Shown: positions 33,841 to 42,829, counted from the first letter of the stretch. The stretch is 64,000 nt of DNA from Paenibacillus sp. NFR01 (GCF_900111565.1 NZ_FOIK01000001.1:744001-808000), one strand, 5' to 3'. Numbers and translations are program-made. Notes: generated by a model not told the origin, from the letters alone.

Positions 33841-33883
33841 AAAAACCGGCCTCAAGAGGATTGTACCTTTGAGGCCGGTTTTT
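33841..33883. terminator. Bidirectional terminator
   Basis: AAAAACCGGCCTCAA...TTGAGGCCGGTTTTT, between the convergent lacI- and tetR-type genes. Confidence 0.92.
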
Positions 33884-33886
33884 CTG

Positions 33887-34483
33887 TTATTGAGCTGAGC
33901 CAGGCCAGAGCTGAAGAGCCAGATCTACCACACGGCGAAGCTTGGTTTCGCTGGCACCAGCACCGCCTTGGACAGCAAGCCCCTGGAAGATCGTGCTGTA
34001 AAATGCAGCCAGGTCGGCTGCATCCACGTCCCCCGGAAGTTCTCCTTCTGCTTGAGCCTGTTTAAAACGTTCCCGCATTGCGGTTTCGCCGCCTGCACGC
34101 CTTACGTCCAACTCGTGTTTGACAGTTTGTCCGGCTTCTCCCGTTGAGAGCGCGCCATGGATCGTCAGGCAGCCGCCCGGAGTCGCCGGATCGGTTGTTG
34201 CACGGGCAGCGCCATAGAGCAAAGCCTCAATCATTTTGCGGGCCGTCGGCTGCTGAAAAGCTTCGATCATGTATGCAGCGGGTCCTTCCGCATACCGGTC
34301 TAAGATCCGGATAAATAGCTGCTCTTTATTGCCAAAAGCTTTATACAGACTGGGAGCATTGATCCCCATTGCTTCCGTAAGATCGGAGATGGAAGTGCCC
34401 TCATAGCCTTTTCGCCAGAACAGGTAGAGGGCCTGATCCAAAGCGGTCTCGGTATCAAAAGCCCGGGGTCTTCCTTTTGCCAT
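33887..34483 (-). CDS. TetR-family transcriptional repressor
   Basis: A 198-residue TetR protein. N-terminal motifs are AKGRPRAFDTETALDQALYLFWRKGYEGTSISDLTEAMGINAPSLYKAFGNKEQLF. Its C-terminal domain has the TetR_C group-typical RMIEALLYGA and FYSTIFQGLAVQGG. ATG at 34483 follows AGGAGG by 7 bases. It is divergent from an SDR gene, with a strong promoter whose -10 is overlapped by a perfect palindrome, mirroring the pair at 3.6-5.1 kb. Confidence 0.92.
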   Translation of the reverse strand: MAKGRPRAFDTETALDQALYLFWRKGYEGTSISDLTEAMGINAPSLYKAFGNKEQLFIRILDRYAEGPAAYMIEAFQQPTARKMIEALLYGAARATTDPATPGGCLTIHGALSTGEAGQTVKHELDVRRAGGETAMRERFKQAQAEGELPGDVDAADLAAFYSTIFQGLAVQGGAGASETKLRRVVDLALQLWPGSAQ

Positions 34484-34590
34484 TACTACGCCTCCTGACT
34501 GCCGGTTCATTCTGATCCCATTATAACAGATCGATGAAGCACGCCAATATGCCAGCTTTTATATTTATGTAACGATCACTAAAATAATTA

Positions 34591-34634
34591 TTGACAGCGA
34601 GCGGCTGTGGGTATATATTTAGCGTACGCTAAAT
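34591..34634 (+). promoter_or_regulatory. SigA-type promoter overlapped by an 18-base palindrome
   Basis: TTGACA at 34591 and TATATT at 34614 are 17 bases apart. The perfect palindrome ATTTAGCGTACGCTAAAT at 34617-34634 covers the -10 and start site. A related weaker half, AACGATCACTAAA, lies at 34572. This is the classic layout for repression by the divergent TetR. Confidence 0.85.
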
Positions 34635-34756
34635 AATTGATACAGAGAGGATGGTAACGGAAGATGGTTATCAACAAGCACTTATATTAGCTCTACATAG
34701 TTCATTCCATAATATACCTTTCTCATAAATTCAAAATATAAATAGGAGTGATTAAA

Positions 34757-35506
34757 ATGACAAAACTTCAAGGTAAAGTTGCAGTAATTACAGGCGGGAC
34801 CTCGGGAATTGGTTTGGCAACGGCGAAGCGGCTGGTGAACGAGGGAGCTTATGTATTTATTACCGGCCGCCGTCAAGCTGAACTGGATGCGGCTGTAGCG
34901 AATATCGGTTCCAACGTAACCGGTGTCCGCAGCGATGTGTCCCGGCTGGAAGATCTGGATCATCTGTATGATGTAATTCGCGGCCAACAGAAGCAAATCG
35001 ATATTTTGTTCGTGAATGCAGGTGGCGGCGAGTTCGCTCCGCTGGGCGAGATTACGGAAGAACATTATGAGAAGACCTTTAACATTAATGTAAAAGGAAC
35101 GATTTTTACGGTTCAAAAGGCATTGCCGCTGATCAATGACGGCGCTTCGATCATTCTCGCGAGCTCTACTGCGGCTTCATCGGGCATGCCGGCATTCAGC
35201 ATCTACAGTGCCACCAAAGCGGCCATCCGCAGTTTTGCCAGAGGCTGGATTGTGGATCTGCAGTCGCGGAAAGTCCGGATTAACGCCATTAGTCCAGGTG
35301 TCATTCATACGCCGGGCTTGACGGGTCTTGCGGGCAGCGAAGAGGAGTCGCAGCAGTTCCTGCAGCAAATGGCTCAGTCCATTCCTCTGGGACGTGTAGG
35401 ACAACCGGAAGAAATCGCCGGTGCCGTAGCCTTCCTCGCTTCGGAGGACAGCAGCTTTATCAACGGAATCGAGTTATTTGTCGATGGCGGCATGCGCCAG
35501 ATTTGA
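34757..35506 (+). CDS. SDR-family oxidoreductase
   Basis: A 249-residue SDR. NAD(P) motif TGGTSGIGLATAKRL, N-N-A-G replaced by VNAGGG at about residue 87, catalytic Ser in ASSTAA and Tyr/Lys in SIYSATKAAI (about 147-156), and the C-terminal VDGGM. ATG at 34757 follows AGGAG by 8 bases. A second promoter-proximal stretch of 120 bases between the promoter and start holds only short frames. It is presumably repressed by the divergent TetR. Confidence 0.92.
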   Translation: MTKLQGKVAVITGGTSGIGLATAKRLVNEGAYVFITGRRQAELDAAVANIGSNVTGVRSDVSRLEDLDHLYDVIRGQQKQIDILFVNAGGGEFAPLGEITEEHYEKTFNINVKGTIFTVQKALPLINDGASIILASSTAASSGMPAFSIYSATKAAIRSFARGWIVDLQSRKVRINAISPGVIHTPGLTGLAGSEEESQQFLQQMAQSIPLGRVGQPEEIAGAVAFLASEDSSFINGIELFVDGGMRQI

Positions 35507-35508
35507 TT

Positions 35509-35549
35509 TAAAAAACCCGGCCTGGAACAGTGTTCCAAGCCGGGTTTTT
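35509..35549. terminator. Bidirectional terminator
   Basis: AAAAACCCGGC-TGGAACA-GTGTTCCA-GCCGGGTTTTT, between convergent genes. Confidence 0.92.
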
Positions 35550-35603
35550 ACATATTGGAAGAAGTAGGGCGTCGTCTCCTGAGAAATGCTGCCTCACCGA
35601 AAA

Positions 35604-35963
35604 TCAAGCTTCGTCCTCGTTGTTCTTTTTTACCTTTATTTTCGGTCTTGTCAGATCAAAGCTGTGCTTGACCAGCTCCTTGATAACATCCTCAGAGAGC
35701 TCCCCATCCAGAATCACGGTATTCCAATGTTCCTTGTTCATATGATATCCGGGCGTAATTTCAGCATAAGCGCTGCGGTAGAAATCGGATCTTTCGGGAT
35801 CGCATTTCAGATTAATGCATAAATTCCCACCCCGGTTAAAGATCAGAGCAAACATTTTTTGGTTTGCCAAATGACGAACGACCGTCGATGTTGGATCAAA
35901 AGGGGAATCATGATAGGTGCTTGCATAGGTTAAGCAATATTCGATAATTTCGTCTTTCGTCAA
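35604..35963 (-). CDS. MmcQ/YjbR-family protein
   Basis: A 119-residue protein. It has MTKDEIIEYCLTY, a beta-hairpin with KMFALIFNRGGNLCINLKCDPE (about residues 36-57), GYHMNKEHWNTVIL and a basic tail with KIKVKK. This matches MmcQ/YjbR, a CyaY-like fold proposed to bind DNA or nucleotides. The role is unknown. It precedes (on the minus strand) nothing close; the MFS gene is upstream by 33 bases, so the two may be one transcript. Confidence 0.85.
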   Translation of the reverse strand: MTKDEIIEYCLTYASTYHDSPFDPTSTVVRHLANQKMFALIFNRGGNLCINLKCDPERSDFYRSAYAEITPGYHMNKEHWNTVILDGELSEDVIKELVKHSFDLTRPKIKVKKNNEDEA

Positions 35964-35996
35964 TTTCAGAACCTCCTAAAGGAATCTAACCTCAGT

Positions 35997-37253
35997 CTAT
36001 CCTGCCCGGGTTTCGCTGCTGATCCTGCGATTCCGAATTGTTCGTTTTCGGTACAGGTACAGCAGCAGATACGAGACGGCAAATGCAACGGTTACCAGCC
36101 ACAACGGGATCCGCGGGTCCAGCTTATAGGCCCATCCGCCGATAATGCCCGCGGGCGCCGTGAACAGGAGGATCAGCACGGACAGCATGGAGAACACTTT
36201 GGCCCGCTTATCATCGTCGATGGCGTTCTGCACGGCGGCTTCCAGATAAGGGGAGCTGATCATTAATCCGACGGCTGCCAGAATGGTGCTGAGTCCGATC
36301 CAAAACAGGCTTGCCGAAGGATAGACGACCAGCATTACATTGGATACAGCGGAGAGCCCAAAGCCGGCCATCATAGAGCGGTGGGCGCCTCCATCCGGAA
36401 TTTTGGGCATCAGAATCCACAGCGTCAGCAGCATAATAACGGAGGAAACGGCGGGAAACAAGGATAGGATGCCGCTGTTCAAATGCAAATAGTCCGCCAG
36501 ATACAGCGAAAGATAGGTTGATTTCAGTGTGGCCTGAAAGTTGAACAGGATGTACACGGCGAAAATGAGCAGCAGATTCCGGTCGGCAGACAATTCTCTG
36601 AAAGCGCCGCCATATTCGACCATAACCTGCTTCATGCCGAGCTGACGCGTTTCTAGCCGTTTCTGAATGCCTGCTTCGGTTTCGCGTGTCGTTAAATGAC
36701 GGCCTACGAACTGAAAGGTCATAAAAAGACAGGCGAGAACGTACATGATCCTCATCCCCTCGACCATTCCGTAATGAGCCACCAGTATACCCCCGAGCGG
36801 AGCGAACAACCCTCCGACGACGCCGATAAATTGCAGCAACGTGAAGACGTAAGTACGGTCCTCGGGCCGCGTATCTTCAACAATGAGACAATAAAAGGCG
36901 ACATGCGGCACGCGCTGAAAGCCGTTGATGACTACAGCCGCTGCAAAAAACCACAGGTTCTGCGAAATGGCCCAGAGCAACGTAGCCGCGCTCCAGCTAA
37001 GCAGGTCAAAATATAAGATGGCCCGCTTACGCCCTAAGCGATCCGTTAAAAATCCGCTGAGCAACGAAGAAAATACCTGCACGATCAGTCCAATGGTGGT
37101 AATCCAGCCAATGTTAACTTCCGTCAGCCCAAGCTCGTACATATAAAGCGTGGCGTAGGTGGAGAACATGCTGTAAGGAATCAGGAAAAAGGGCTCGAAG
37201 GCCAAGCAGCCGCGGCTGTTGCCCCGAAGTCTGGGAAAGAAAGGTTTTGCCAT
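35997..37253 (-). CDS. MFS transporter
   Basis: A 418-residue membrane protein with about 12 hydrophobic segments. The signature loop after segment 2 is FLTDRLGRKRA (G-x-x-x-D-R-x-G-R-R/K), and the central loop carries TRETEAGIQKRLETRQ. Drug or sugar-analogue efflux is plausible, but the substrate cannot be read. An imperfect inverted repeat (TGATAATC/GATTGTCA) lies about 50 bases upstream. It may be co-transcribed with the MmcQ-type gene. Confidence 0.85.
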   Translation of the reverse strand: MAKPFFPRLRGNSRGCLAFEPFFLIPYSMFSTYATLYMYELGLTEVNIGWITTIGLIVQVFSSLLSGFLTDRLGRKRAILYFDLLSWSAATLLWAISQNLWFFAAAVVINGFQRVPHVAFYCLIVEDTRPEDRTYVFTLLQFIGVVGGLFAPLGGILVAHYGMVEGMRIMYVLACLFMTFQFVGRHLTTRETEAGIQKRLETRQLGMKQVMVEYGGAFRELSADRNLLLIFAVYILFNFQATLKSTYLSLYLADYLHLNSGILSLFPAVSSVIMLLTLWILMPKIPDGGAHRSMMAGFGLSAVSNVMLVVYPSASLFWIGLSTILAAVGLMISSPYLEAAVQNAIDDDKRAKVFSMLSVLILLFTAPAGIIGGWAYKLDPRIPLWLVTVAFAVSYLLLYLYRKRTIRNRRISSETRAG

Positions 37254-37419
37254 ATGTTATCCTCCAAGATGACTTAAGTAGAATAGAAGATCCAGGCTAT
37301 TAAATGATAATCAGTGGAGATTGTCAATACTCATCTCTTCGCCTTGTCTATGAAGTAGGAAATAGGTATAATCTTCCTGATTCATTTTAAATTTTAAATA
37401 TCAGGAAGGGGCTTGCGGA

Positions 37420-38094
37420 TTGAAAAAAATAACGGCAATTGCAGTTACCTCTTTGGCTATGTTGGGATGTCTTGGAACCGGCGTCTACGCCGGCTCGAAT
37501 CTCCAAGAGATCAAAGCTTACCTGAATTCCGGTATCAAGTTCAAAGTGGACGGCCAACCCGTTCAGCTAAAGAACAGCAGCGGCGCAGTGATTACGCCCA
37601 TCTCTTATAACGATACCACTTATTTGCCGGTACGTGCGGTATCCGATCTTCTGGGCGTAACCGTGAATTTCGACGGCACCAACAATACGATTCTTTTAGG
37701 TGAACAGACGGAGGGTGTATCCATCGCGGCAGGATTCAATGCACCCCCTTACCATACCAAGGATCCGAACATGACGATCTACAAAGGCAAGGACTATAAA
37801 GAAGTCTTTTTCGATAATGGAAGCGGCACCCGCGGTAGCTCGTTTATGCTATACCCGAACGGAAAATACCAGAAGCTATATCTACAGGTGGCAGCGATCG
37901 GTTCGGACATAAAAGATTTCACGGTACAGGATAGCGACACGGATACGGTATTAAAAAAGCAGGATATTTCCGTAGATGGCGGCCTGATCACGATTGAGGT
38001 CGATATCGCCGGAGTGAAGAAGCTGTTCGTGCATGGCGATGTGAAAAGCGGAGGTTCCGTATTCATTCCGTTGACGACTTCCTATTATAAATAA
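37420..38094 (+). CDS. Secreted stalk-domain protein (copper amine oxidase N-terminal-like)
   Basis: A 224-residue exported protein. A signal peptide (ending near VYAG) is followed by a CuAO-N1 stalk domain (about residues 35-95: IKFKVDGQPVQL, YLPVRAVSDLLGVTVNFDGTNNTILLG), the common wall-exposed module of Paenibacillus. The C-terminal half is beta-rich and unassigned. The TTG start is supported by AAGGGG about 8 bases upstream. A terminator follows, so it is a single gene. Confidence 0.82.
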   Translation: MKKITAIAVTSLAMLGCLGTGVYAGSNLQEIKAYLNSGIKFKVDGQPVQLKNSSGAVITPISYNDTTYLPVRAVSDLLGVTVNFDGTNNTILLGEQTEGVSIAAGFNAPPYHTKDPNMTIYKGKDYKEVFFDNGSGTRGSSFMLYPNGKYQKLYLQVAAIGSDIKDFTVQDSDTDTVLKKQDISVDGGLITIEVDIAGVKKLFVHGDVKSGGSVFIPLTTSYYK

Positions 38095-38108
38095 ATAGGG
38101 ATGAATGC

Positions 38109-38138
38109 AAAAAGCCCGCGTGTAACGCGGGCTTTTTA
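38109..38138 (+). terminator. Terminator of the stalk-domain gene
   Basis: AAAAGCCCGCG-TGTAA-CGCGGGCTTTTT. Confidence 0.92.
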
Positions 38139-38351
38139 TATGCACAAGCGTTTTAGTGCAATTCATGAAGGAATATTTTGTATGATGTTGAATATATAGT
38201 TCGGGCATCCATAGTGAGTAGATTATGAAAAAGATACGGAAAGGTGGGATATTAACAATAGAGTGGACTAAATTAGGCCCAATACATACGGTTTTATAAA
38301 GTGTCTTCATAAGGAAAGTAGAAACCACAAATAGAGTAGGGTGGAATGAGC

Positions 38352-40076
38352 ATGTTTTGCGGGAAATGTGGTACCCAGGCGTCTTCAAGCGATCTTTTTT
38401 GTAAAAAATGCGGATATGCTTTAGAGGGAGAATCGGAGTTTAAGGAACCGGCAAAACTGCCGCAACTTGATGCGGTGCCTGCAAATGAGATTCAACGTGT
38501 TAGAAAACAAAATACTAAAAGCTGGAAGATGCCGTTTCTTGTGATTGTTGCAGTATTGCTGCTGGCCGTTAGCGCCTTCGCCTGGCTAAGGAATGGAAGT
38601 GATGCGGTGCAAGGTAAAGCGGATACGGCTCGGGGGAACTTTGCTAATCCTTCTCCATCTGAAGCTGCGGCTGCTCCGGTATCTACCGATGTGCCGGATG
38701 CATCGCCTTCACCTGTTCCGGCGGAGCCGGCTTATATTAAGGTTAACCAGGTGGATTCATCCCGCTATGGAGATGGCAAAGTTGATGTGTATTTTTCATT
38801 GTTCGCTGATCAAGAATACCAAAAGGAAATTGAACAGATGTCGCTCAGCAAGGAAATGTTCAAGGTAAATGGGCAGGCGGTTCAGGGACTTTCACTTGTG
38901 GAAGACAGTGACACGGTCAGCGTAAATCTGGTAATAGATAAAAGCGGGAGCATGCAGGATCCGCCGACTACTGGGGTATCCACCTCCAAAATGGACCTTG
39001 TACGGCTGGCAGCGATCGAGTTCATCGATAATATTCCCGCAGAAGCCAAGGGACAATTTGAGATATTGTCTTTCTCCAGCTATGTTCCGTCTGTTGCAGA
39101 TATCCCTTTTACCTCGAACCGAAATGCAGTTAGTTTAAAGCTATCCGGGGTAGCTTCCGATGGTGGACAGACGGCGTTGTATGATTCTTTAACAAAAGCT
39201 CTGTATGATACGAACGAGCAGCAAGGGCCCAAATATGTGATTGCGTTTACGGATGGCAAGGATTCCAACTATGGTTCCTCCGTTCAATCCGTAATCGATC
39301 TATCAAAGCAATTGGGGATTCCCATTTATATGATTGGTTTCGGAGAAGAGGATGACAATTTGTCGTATATCGCCCAGCAGACCGGGGGAGAACACTTTTT
39401 CCTGAGCGTTGACGATGATCTGCAGACTGAGCTGAGCCGCATTTACGATACGGTCTTCCAAAGATACGTGAAGCAGTACAAGCTGACCTATCTTCCATCT
39501 CAGAAGGTTACTCCTGGCCAAGAATTTTCATTTGTAATGGACATGAATGCTCCGCTGCGGCAAGCACGGACGGCTTCACTTACCTATAAACGGAGACTCG
39601 ACAGTAATTCCATTGATGTAGAGAATGCCTTGTTCAATTATCAGGTTCATTATGCCCAATCGGTTAACCTGCTGGATTTCTCTTCAGTACAAGGCGATGT
39701 GCAGGAAGGGTCGCAGTTCTACAACAATTTAAAGAAACGCATTGAGGTTGATTATGTCAACGCGAACGCTAAAGGTACGCCAAAGGTTATTGATCCTTTG
39801 GTGAATTATCGGGTTGATTCCATAAGTCCACTACAGGACGGAGCCTATAAAATCAGATTTTTCAAGTTTTTCCCTGTGCTGCTAAATAACAAGCAGGTCT
39901 ATGAGGCAGATTTGAATACGTATACGTTAGTTCGAAATGGAATTTCGGGAAATTGGCAAGTAAGTGATTTTGGGCGTGACGAATGCTCCATCTACCGTGA
40001 TCGTTCAGACCCTGGTTCTTTATGTACAGATAACGGAGTCAAAAAATTATATAGCGGCAATCCTTGGCCAAATTGA
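38352..40076 (+). CDS. Zinc-ribbon / transmembrane / von Willebrand A protein
   Basis: A 574-residue type-II-like membrane protein. A cytoplasmic zinc ribbon (CxxC at 3/6 and 17/20) precedes a single membrane segment (about 60-80) and a Ser/Pro/Ala linker. A VWA domain follows (about 190-370) with a complete MIDAS: DKSGSMQ near 196, a Thr in GGQTALYDSL, and FTDGKDSN near 299. The C-terminal 190 residues are beta-rich and unassigned, ending in a cysteine-containing RDECSIYRD stretch. ATG at 38352 is preferred, giving the common MFCGKCG start. The gene is AT-richer than its neighbours and is followed by an amidase 12 bases later, so the pair may work on the cell wall. Confidence 0.82.
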   Translation: MFCGKCGTQASSSDLFCKKCGYALEGESEFKEPAKLPQLDAVPANEIQRVRKQNTKSWKMPFLVIVAVLLLAVSAFAWLRNGSDAVQGKADTARGNFANPSPSEAAAAPVSTDVPDASPSPVPAEPAYIKVNQVDSSRYGDGKVDVYFSLFADQEYQKEIEQMSLSKEMFKVNGQAVQGLSLVEDSDTVSVNLVIDKSGSMQDPPTTGVSTSKMDLVRLAAIEFIDNIPAEAKGQFEILSFSSYVPSVADIPFTSNRNAVSLKLSGVASDGGQTALYDSLTKALYDTNEQQGPKYVIAFTDGKDSNYGSSVQSVIDLSKQLGIPIYMIGFGEEDDNLSYIAQQTGGEHFFLSVDDDLQTELSRIYDTVFQRYVKQYKLTYLPSQKVTPGQEFSFVMDMNAPLRQARTASLTYKRRLDSNSIDVENALFNYQVHYAQSVNLLDFSSVQGDVQEGSQFYNNLKKRIEVDYVNANAKGTPKVIDPLVNYRVDSISPLQDGAYKIRFFKFFPVLLNNKQVYEADLNTYTLVRNGISGNWQVSDFGRDECSIYRDRSDPGSLCTDNGVKKLYSGNPWPN

Positions 40077-40088
40077 TAGGAGTTAAAC

Positions 40089-40832
40089 ATGCACGTAAAA
40101 TGGAAAATAATCCTCATGCTGATTGTAATCTCGCTGGTGTCAGGCAGCGTACTAACTATTCCGAATGTGAAGGCAGCAGATTCACAATCCCAGGGCAGTA
40201 CACAAGCAAAGACGGTTATTTGCATCGATGCAGGACACCAAAGTAAAGCAAACAATGCAAAAGAGCCGATAGCGCCAGGAAGCCGTACTGTTAAACCTAA
40301 GGTGTCAAGTGGCACACAGGGCATAGCCACCGGTAAACCCGAGTACAAACTTACCCTTGAGGTGGCATTGAAGCTGGAGAAAGTACTCCAGAAAGATTAT
40401 GAAGTTGTCATGATCCGCAGCACTAATAATGTAGATATATCCAACCGCGAGCGAGCCACAAGATGCAATCAGGCAGGAGCTGATCTGACCCTTAGACTCC
40501 ATGCAGACGGAAGCGAGAATCACAGTATCCAAGGCATGTCATTTCTCTACCCTTCCACAGACAATGACTCTACGAAAAAGATTGCAGCGCAGAGTCTGGA
40601 AATCACCAAGGTTCTATCCAAGGCGGTGCTGAAGGAAACGCAGGCGACATCGCGCGGATTAATCCCTCGGAGCGATCTTACCGGATTCAACTGGTCAACC
40701 GTGCCGGTACTGCTAATCGAAATGGGTTTTATGACCAATCGTAAAGAAGACCTGAAGTTAAGCCAGGCTGCATATCAAGATAAGATTGTCCAAGGGATTA
40801 AAAAAGGTCTCGATTCGTATTATTTAAACTGA
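40089..40832 (+). CDS. N-acetylmuramoyl-L-alanine amidase (Amidase_3)
   Basis: A 247-residue exported zinc amidase that cuts the muramic acid-peptide bond in peptidoglycan. A signal peptide (about 1-30) precedes the catalytic domain. Zinc ligands are His in IDAGHQS, Glu in the GKPEYKLT strand and His in LRLHADGS; the catalytic Glu is in LLIEMGFMTN. ATG at 40089 follows TAGGAG. It has no wall-binding domain, unlike most CwlB types. It starts 12 bases after the VWA gene, so they form one operon ended by a strong terminator. Confidence 0.93.
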   Translation: MHVKWKIILMLIVISLVSGSVLTIPNVKAADSQSQGSTQAKTVICIDAGHQSKANNAKEPIAPGSRTVKPKVSSGTQGIATGKPEYKLTLEVALKLEKVLQKDYEVVMIRSTNNVDISNRERATRCNQAGADLTLRLHADGSENHSIQGMSFLYPSTDNDSTKKIAAQSLEITKVLSKAVLKETQATSRGLIPRSDLTGFNWSTVPVLLIEMGFMTNRKEDLKLSQAAYQDKIVQGIKKGLDSYYLN

Positions 40833-40854
40833 ATTGCTGACCCATCACCTTCTC

Positions 40855-40905
40855 AAAAAGGACTGAACCAGGGAGCTTACTCTTTTCCCGGTTCAGTCCT
40901 TTTTA
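40855..40905. terminator. Terminator after the VWA-amidase operon
   Basis: AAAAAGGACTGAACC...GGTTCAGTCCTTTTT; it can serve the convergent sulfurtransferase gene too. Confidence 0.92.
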
Positions 40906-40929
40906 TTGTCGATATACACCTCTCAAACT

Positions 40930-41811
40930 CTATCCCTCTCCCGTCGCCACCGGATTCTCCCCGTAACTGACCCAGTCGCTCCAGCTCCCTGCATACAGCC
41001 GCACATTCTTATATCCGGCCTTTTCAAGTGCCAGCACGTTCGGGCAGGCCGTTACGCCGGAGCCGCAGTAGACGATCATCTCGCGTTCCTTGTCCAGTCC
41101 GGCAAAATGCTCTTGAAGCTGCTCGGCGCTTTTATAGCTGCCGTCGGCATTTTGCGTTTCTTTCCAGAAAAAGTTCACTGCGCCTGGAATATGCCCGGCC
41201 TTTTTGTCCATCGTTTCGTTCTCCCCGCGATAGCGGTCATTGGCGCGGGAGTCGATCAGGACGGGAAGGACAGGGGTGGCATCCACTGCAGAGGTCTCGG
41301 CTTCGGCCGAAGCGGTCAGCTCCGACACCCGGCGTACCTCAGCGACACCAGCCAGCATCTGCGGCTGAACCTTGGCCACAAATGAGCTCGGCACGCGAAC
41401 AGGCTGGTAGTCCGTCACCGGATAATTCTCCGCTTTCCAGCTGCTGAACCCGCCTTCCAGTATAAATACCTGCTCGTGCCCGATGTAACGCAACAGCCAC
41501 CACAGCCGGGCGGCGTTCATGCCGCTCTCATCGTCATAAGCAACGATGCGGGTATCGTTGCCGATGCCGAGCTTCGCTAGCTTAGCTGCAAGCGCCTCAG
41601 GATCAGGGAGCGGATGGCGTCCGCCATGTTCGCCTACGGGAGCAGACAAATCCAGTTCCAGGTCCAGATAGACGGCTCCCGGAATATGTTCTTTTTCATA
41701 ACTGCTTCTGCCGGCTTCCGGGCTTCCCAGTGTAAAACGGCAATCCACAATCGTCTGTTCCGGATCATAAAGTCTGGCAAGCAGCCAGCGTTTGGTAACC
41801 GTAGCTTCCAT
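40930..41811 (-). CDS. Sulfurtransferase (rhodanese repeat, TST/MST type)
   Basis: A 293-residue protein with two rhodanese domains. The inactive N-terminal one (VDCRFTLGSP, HIPGAVYLDLE) lacks the Cys loop. The active C-terminal one ends with CGSGVTACPN (catalytic Cys about residue 250), the mercaptopyruvate/thiosulfate loop. It moves sulfur from thiosulfate or 3-mercaptopyruvate to a thiol. Length and order match the family. The start at 41811 is the only good ATG. Confidence 0.93.
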   Translation of the reverse strand: MEATVTKRWLLARLYDPEQTIVDCRFTLGSPEAGRSSYEKEHIPGAVYLDLELDLSAPVGEHGGRHPLPDPEALAAKLAKLGIGNDTRIVAYDDESGMNAARLWWLLRYIGHEQVFILEGGFSSWKAENYPVTDYQPVRVPSSFVAKVQPQMLAGVAEVRRVSELTASAEAETSAVDATPVLPVLIDSRANDRYRGENETMDKKAGHIPGAVNFFWKETQNADGSYKSAEQLQEHFAGLDKEREMIVYCGSGVTACPNVLALEKAGYKNVRLYAGSWSDWVSYGENPVATGEG

Positions 41812-41890
41812 AAAGATCCCATCCTTTGCGTGGTTTCATATGGAAACCATTATAGCTGAAAAAGCGGACTCCGTATAATTCAATTCTGAG

Positions 41891-41926
41891 AAAAGGCTCC
41901 CTGGCAGCCGGAGTGCCAAAGAGCCT
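41891..41926 (-). terminator. Terminator of the PilZ gene
   Basis: GAGGCTC-TTTGGCA...TGCC-GGGAGCC followed by TTTTC on the minus strand. Confidence 0.7.
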
Positions 41927-41990
41927 CAGAGGTGATGCTGAGTATTAATCATTTATGTATATTACTTAGATAAAGACAAACCAATTCCGG

Positions 41991-42368
41991 TTAGCCCAGT
42001 GCTTGCCGCGAATGCATCCATAGTTCTAGTTCATTTAACAGCCGGGTCTCTTCAATCGGCTCCAGATCCAGACGAATGCCGTATTGATATTGCCCAAGGC
42101 CGAACATCCAACCCCAACGCACGCTGCCGGTAAGCTTGAGCATATCGCCCGTCAGGCGGAAATGAATGACCAGCGGCGTATCGCCGGCACTAAAACGGAG
42201 ATTCAGGGATGTACGGACCTTGCAGCCCGAACGGCTGAGGTCCAAGAGTACGCCCTCCGTTAATTTACCCGCGCCGGGGCCGGCATTCCCGGGGGGAACT
42301 TCAAGCCAGCACTCAATCGGCTGGTTCATTACGTACCGGAACGGTTCCTTACGGGTGGAGTCTTCCAT
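41991..42368 (-). CDS. PilZ-domain protein
   Basis: A 125-residue protein with a PilZ c-di-GMP-binding domain. FRYVMNQPIECWLE and LDLSRSGCKVRT match the family strands, with the RxxxR-type loop partly degenerate (KEPFRYV). ATG at 42368 is chosen because GGAGG lies 6 bases upstream; ATG at 42371 is an alternative. It lies 0.6 kb from a GGDEF protein, so c-di-GMP signalling is locally represented, but the two are on opposite strands. Confidence 0.85.
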   Translation of the reverse strand: MEDSTRKEPFRYVMNQPIECWLEVPPGNAGPGAGKLTEGVLLDLSRSGCKVRTSLNLRFSAGDTPLVIHFRLTGDMLKLTGSVRWGWMFGLGQYQYGIRLDLEPIEETRLLNELELWMHSRQALG

Positions 42369-42470
42369 CATTTACCTCCGCTTGTTTTTTTGCTATTATA
42401 TCGAAACGGCTCTCGTGAAACAATCTCCTAAAGTGCCATTTTTAAAAAAGAAAATTTAAACCGATATATA

Positions 42471-42505
42471 AAGAAACAGCCCTTATCTAGAAGAAAAGGG
42501 CTGCT
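42471..42505 (-). terminator. Terminator of the 42.5 kb hypothetical gene
   Basis: GCAGCCCTT-TTCTTCTAGAT-AAGGGCTG then TTTCTTT on the minus strand. Confidence 0.8.
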
Positions 42506-42544
42506 CACATGAGAATTTGCTTTTATACATAATTATGTAGCGCT

Positions 42545-42829
42545 TTAGAACTGGTAGAGCGAAGCCATGCAATCGACGAACATTTTGTTGTACTCCGCCC
42601 GGCTGAGATCCTGCGAAGATGAGATGTCCCGGCCGAGGAATTCGAGCCAGGTAATTTCGGTGCCGTCTTTTTTGTAAAGGAACTTCTCGTGGGCGAGGGC
42701 GAACACATCGTTTTCGTAGACGGGAACATTGGCGTAGTCCAGCTGTACACCGAGCTTTTCGGAGACCAGGTTGGCCAGAAGAATGAGCATTTTAAACGGG
42801 TCATCATAAATTTCGTATTGTTCGGACAT
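42545..42829 (-). CDS. Conserved-looking hypothetical protein
   Basis: A 94-residue acidic protein that I do not recognise. It has EQYEIYDDPFKMLILLANLVSEKLG, a hydrophobic helix but no clear membrane segment, and ends ASLYQF. AAGGAG before ATG at 42829 supports translation; the frame upstream to 42892 lacks a site. It lies between PilZ and GGDEF genes and has its own terminator. Confidence 0.7.
   Translation of the reverse strand: MSEQYEIYDDPFKMLILLANLVSEKLGVQLDYANVPVYENDVFALAHEKFLYKKDGTEITWLEFLGRDISSSQDLSRAEYNKMFVDCMASLYQF

Noticed and set aside
34656..34740. Short frame in the leader of the second SDR gene
   Set aside because: About 26 codons with poor ribosome-site spacing and no recognisable content.
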